A stretch of 64,000 nucleotides of DNA from an uncultured SAR116 cluster alpha proteobacterium (lineage in GTDB: Bacteria > Pseudomonadota > Alphaproteobacteria > Puniceispirillales > Marisalimonadaceae). A program made the position numbers and the translations under genes. The notes beneath the pieces were generated by a model. That model was not told where the DNA came from. It did no database searches and saw only the letters and a list, made by a program, of their open reading frames with translations. This document shows positions 61,723 through 64,000 of the stretch, piece after piece. Position 1 is the first letter of the stretch. Every line of letters starts with the position of its first letter. The stretch covers positions 1 through 64,000 of the forward strand of contig CACOAO010000003.1 in the NCBI GenBank assembly GCA_902625215.1. Direction: 5' to 3'.

Positions 61723-63438
61723 ATTAGTGAACAAAACAATTATAGAGTTTTAGCTCGTAAATACAGGCCAAATGATTTTGGAGAGTTAATTGGACAAGAT
61801 ACACTAGTTAAAACTTTTAATAACGCTCTTAACAATGGTAGACTAGCCCATGCTTTTCTCTTAACTGGCATAAGAGGTGTTGGCAAAACTACTACAGCAA
61901 GAATAATAGCTAAAGCCTTAAATTGTATTGGTGATGGCAGCAAAAAAGATGCTTCTTTTGAAATTTGTAATAATTGTTCACCGTGCAAGTCCATAAACAA
62001 TGGAAATTTTCTTGATGTTATTGAGGTTGATGCTGCTAGTAGAACAGGTGTTGATGGCATTAGAGAAATAATTGACTCAGTTGTATATTCACCAAACAAT
62101 GCAAGATACAAGGTTTACATTATTGATGAAGTTCACATGTTGTCAAACGCAGCATTTAATGCACTCTTGAAAACGCTTGAAGAACCACCACAAAATGTGA
62201 AATTTATTTTTGCAACTACTGAAATAAAAAAAATACCTGCAACAATAATCTCAAGATGTCAGAAATTTGATCTTCAAAGAGTTGATTTAAAAACATTGTC
62301 AAACCATTTAAAAAAAATTTGTCAAAATGAAAATATTTCTTTTGAGAATGGTTCTATATCGCATATTTGTAAAGCAAGTGAAGGATCTGTAAGAGATGCT
62401 CTATCATTACTAGATCAAGCAGCATCTCTATGTAGTGACGATATTAAGGAACAAATAGTCTTGAATATGCTTGGACTGAATGGTTATGAAAAAAACATTG
62501 AATTGTTTGAGCTATGTTTATCAAATCAATGTAGCAAAGCTTTAAAAGTTTATGATGAAATTTTACAAAATGGTGCACAACCACTTCAAATAATATCAAA
62601 TCTATTAGAAATTAGTCACTTAGCGTCAAAAATGAATGTTATTAAATCAGACACTAATATGAGTGAGTACATACAGAAAAAAATTTCTGAAATTTCTGCA
62701 AATGGTTTACCAAAACTTGTCAGATTATGGCAAATTTTAATTAAGAGTATTGAAGAATTAAAATATGCCCCCAATGAACAACAAGCAGGTTCAATGGCGA
62801 TAATAAAATTATGCTATGGATCATCACTTCCGGATCCAAGTCAATTTTTAGAAAAGATATCAGAGCAAACTAATGCTCAATCAGAGAATAAACAAACTAA
62901 AGTTTCTGAGACCCCAAACTTTCAAAAAAAAATAATTAAGGATAATATAACTTATTATAAAGAAGAGAAATCAAAGAATGGTCAAACTAAAATTTCTGAC
63001 GGATTACATTCTAAAGATAAATTAAGCAAAGAAATAACAATTAATAATGAAAAAAAATTAGAAAATTTCAAAAATCCTAAATCTTTTGAAGATATCTTAG
63101 ATTTACTTTTAAAAAACAGAGAGTCTCTGCTCCATGCTCAATTAATAAATAATGTTCATTTAATATCTTTTGAAGAACGTAGTATAAAGCTAAGATTAAA
63201 ATTCAAATCTGATAAAGAAATTCTACAAAACTTATCTTTCACTTTAGAAAAAATAACAAAAACTAAATGGAATGTTACCTATTCTGAAGAAGAGGGAGAA
63301 AAAACTATAGTTGAAAAACAAAATATTAAATTGAATGAGCAGAAAGAACAAATAAAAACAAATCCTTATTTTGCAGAAGTATTTAAACATTTCCCTCAGG
63401 CTGAGATAACTTCAATTGAAGATAAAAAATCAAATTAA
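61723..63438 (+). CDS. dnaX: DNA polymerase III subunits tau/gamma, with a likely non-canonical start
   Basis: From ATT at 61723 the protein has 571 residues: SEQNNYRVLARKYRPNDF, Walker A GIRGVGKTTT, a four-Cys zinc module (NC, IC, NC, PC between about residues 66 and 89), Walker B IIDEVH and sensor-1 region. No ATG, GTG or TTG occurs in frame before 62137, which lies after Walker B, so a start upstream is certain unless the sequence has an error. ATA at 61714, 6 nt after GAGA, is the alternative. An A9 run at 62924 may produce a shorter gamma form. ffs precedes and recR follows. Confidence 0.9.
   Translation: MSEQNNYRVLARKYRPNDFGELIGQDTLVKTFNNALNNGRLAHAFLLTGIRGVGKTTTARIIAKALNCIGDGSKKDASFEICNNCSPCKSINNGNFLDVIEVDAASRTGVDGIREIIDSVVYSPNNARYKVYIIDEVHMLSNAAFNALLKTLEEPPQNVKFIFATTEIKKIPATIISRCQKFDLQRVDLKTLSNHLKKICQNENISFENGSISHICKASEGSVRDALSLLDQAASLCSDDIKEQIVLNMLGLNGYEKNIELFELCLSNQCSKALKVYDEILQNGAQPLQIISNLLEISHLASKMNVIKSDTNMSEYIQKKISEISANGLPKLVRLWQILIKSIEELKYAPNEQQAGSMAIIKLCYGSSLPDPSQFLEKISEQTNAQSENKQTKVSETPNFQKKIIKDNITYYKEEKSKNGQTKISDGLHSKDKLSKEITINNEKKLENFKNPKSFEDILDLLLKNRESLLHAQLINNVHLISFEERSIKLRLKFKSDKEILQNLSFTLEKITKTKWNVTYSEEEGEKTIVEKQNIKLNEQKEQIKTNPYFAEVFKHFPQAEITSIEDKKSN
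62924..62932 (+). other. A9 slippage site in dnaX, possible tau/gamma switch
   Basis: Nine consecutive A residues at codons 401-404 (CAA AAA AAA ATA). Loss of one A gives an immediate TAA (403-residue product) and gain of one A gives two Asn codons then TAA (405 residues). The site follows the expected clamp-loader domain III. Thermus thermophilus dnaX makes gamma by transcriptional slippage on an A9 run, so the same use here is plausible. Confidence 0.5.
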
Positions 63439-63458
63439 ATAACATTTGGAAAATTAAA

Positions 63459-64000
63459 ATGTCTGAAAAATATTTAGAAAAACTAATAAAAAAAGTTTCA
63501 AAACTACCTGGTTTGGGGCCTAGATCATCCAGAAGGATTATTTTAAACTTATTAAAAGATAAAGAAAAATTATTATTACCACTTATTGAAGATTTGAACA
63601 CAGTAGCTAATAACATAAGAAATTGTGTTGAATGTGGTAATTTAGATGAAAATGAAATCTGTCAAATTTGTAAAGATTCTTCTAGGAATCAAAACTTGTT
63701 ATGCGTTGTTGAAAGTGTTGCAGATTTGTGGGCCTTAGAAAGATCAAATGTTTATAATGGTAAATATCACATATTAGGTGGTGTTTTGTCAGCAATAGAT
63801 GGCGTCAATCCAGAGCAACTTAATATTGCTTCTTTAGAAAAAAGATTAGAAAACAAATCTATTACAGAAATAATTATTGCAATCTCAGCCACACTTGACG
63901 GACAAACAACTGCACATTATTTAGCTGAAATACTGAGTAAATTTAACATTAGCATCACAAGATTAGCACATGGATTACCAGTAGGTGGAGAATTAGACTT
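63459..64000 (+). CDS. recR: Recombination mediator protein RecR (partial, open at right edge)
   Basis: The ATG at 63459 opens a frame that runs off the window (180 residues seen of about 200). It has the helix-hairpin-helix LPGLGPRSSRRI, the four-cysteine zinc finger C-V-E-C and C-Q-I-C, and a Toprim domain with VVESVADLWALE, YHILGGVLSAIDG and LAHGLPVGGELD. RecR works with RecO/RecF in loading RecA at gaps. It lies 20 bp after dnaX; the ybaB gene usually found between dnaX and recR is absent. Confidence 0.95.
   Translation, partial: MSEKYLEKLIKKVSKLPGLGPRSSRRIILNLLKDKEKLLLPLIEDLNTVANNIRNCVECGNLDENEICQICKDSSRNQNLLCVVESVADLWALERSNVYNGKYHILGGVLSAIDGVNPEQLNIASLEKRLENKSITEIIIAISATLDGQTTAHYLAEILSKFNISITRLAHGLPVGGELD

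Noticed and set aside
62137-63438. ATG at 62137 as the dnaX start
   Set aside because: It lies after Walker A, the zinc module and Walker B; upstream in-frame sequence encodes all of these.
1-64000. CRISPR array, tRNA/rRNA genes, insertion sequences or prophage
   Set aside because: No regularly spaced direct repeats, no cloverleaf-like sequence and no transposase, integrase or phage structural protein were seen.

Overview
The window is one contiguous, gene-dense and visibly AT-rich stretch with very short intergenic gaps, several overlapping gene ends and mixed strands. Gene order and family content point to a streamlined, probably marine alphaproteobacterium. The evidence is the petABC bc1 operon, a NUDIX / DUF6111-like / CCA-transferase string, a TauE / Alph_Pro_TM pair, hemC-hemD-mitofilin-like-HemY divergent from tsaD-gpsA, cycM divergent from kdsB-pheA, ffs-dnaX-recR, and an abundance of TRAP transporters. 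The order within the class cannot be fixed from the sequence alone. No tRNA, rRNA, CRISPR, insertion sequence or phage gene was seen.

Layout. 1-17.5 kb is mostly housekeeping: the end of a probable pth, ychF, a dienelactone-hydrolase-like gene, petCBA, hemF, cca, DUF6111-like, a CoA-type NUDIX hydrolase, TauE/Alph_Pro_TM/Usp/cyclophilin, pyk, a GST, a PcaF-like thiolase, a ModBC-like ABC pair and yajQ. 18.4-28.5 kb is a ten-gene minus-strand catabolic operon: an AceE/MdeB-like 2-oxoacid dehydrogenase E1, a DctPQM TRAP transporter, an isocitrate-lyase-superfamily lyase, a Zn alcohol dehydrogenase, cobalt-type nitrile hydratase alpha, beta and activator, and a second Zn alcohol dehydrogenase. 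It is divergent from an Lrp/AsnC regulator, with an 18-bp perfect palindrome between them. 29-39 kb has an Asp-nucleophile alpha/beta hydrolase, an aminotransferase, a possible SCP2-like/hydrolase pair, and a second catabolic block (SDR, BKACE, carnitine-dehydrogenase-like enzyme) behind a TakP-type TRAP transporter carrying an extra four-helix membrane protein. 39-46.6 kb is a second accessory zone: two NAD-dependent epimerases, a DMT exporter, an HSL-type esterase, a DapA-family aldolase/lyase, a PhyH dioxygenase, an MFS carrier and YtoQ. 46.6-64 kb returns to core genes: trmL, lysE-type exporter, the hem cluster, tsaD, gpsA, a lipid-modifying GT39/GT2/LAB_N set, an M17 aminopeptidase, a HisN-like phosphatase, cycM, kdsB, pheA, the SRP RNA, dnaX and recR (open at the right edge).

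Most notable observations. (1) Three core genes (cca, hemD, dnaX) have no ATG, GTG or TTG upstream of indispensable N-terminal sequence. In cca and hemD an AUU codon sits exactly 7 nt after a strong Shine-Dalgarno motif, so non-canonical AUU (or AUA) starts are likely. (2) dnaX contains a nine-A run, after the expected domain III, where a gain or loss of one A leads almost at once to a stop. This resembles the slippage-based tau/gamma switch known from Thermus. (3) The Lrp-linked nitrile hydratase/TRAP/E1/lyase operon looks like a complete catabolic unit whose substrate is unknown and which has no amidase nearby. (4) Hairpins between the solute-binding-protein gene and the rest of the operon occur in both TRAP loci.
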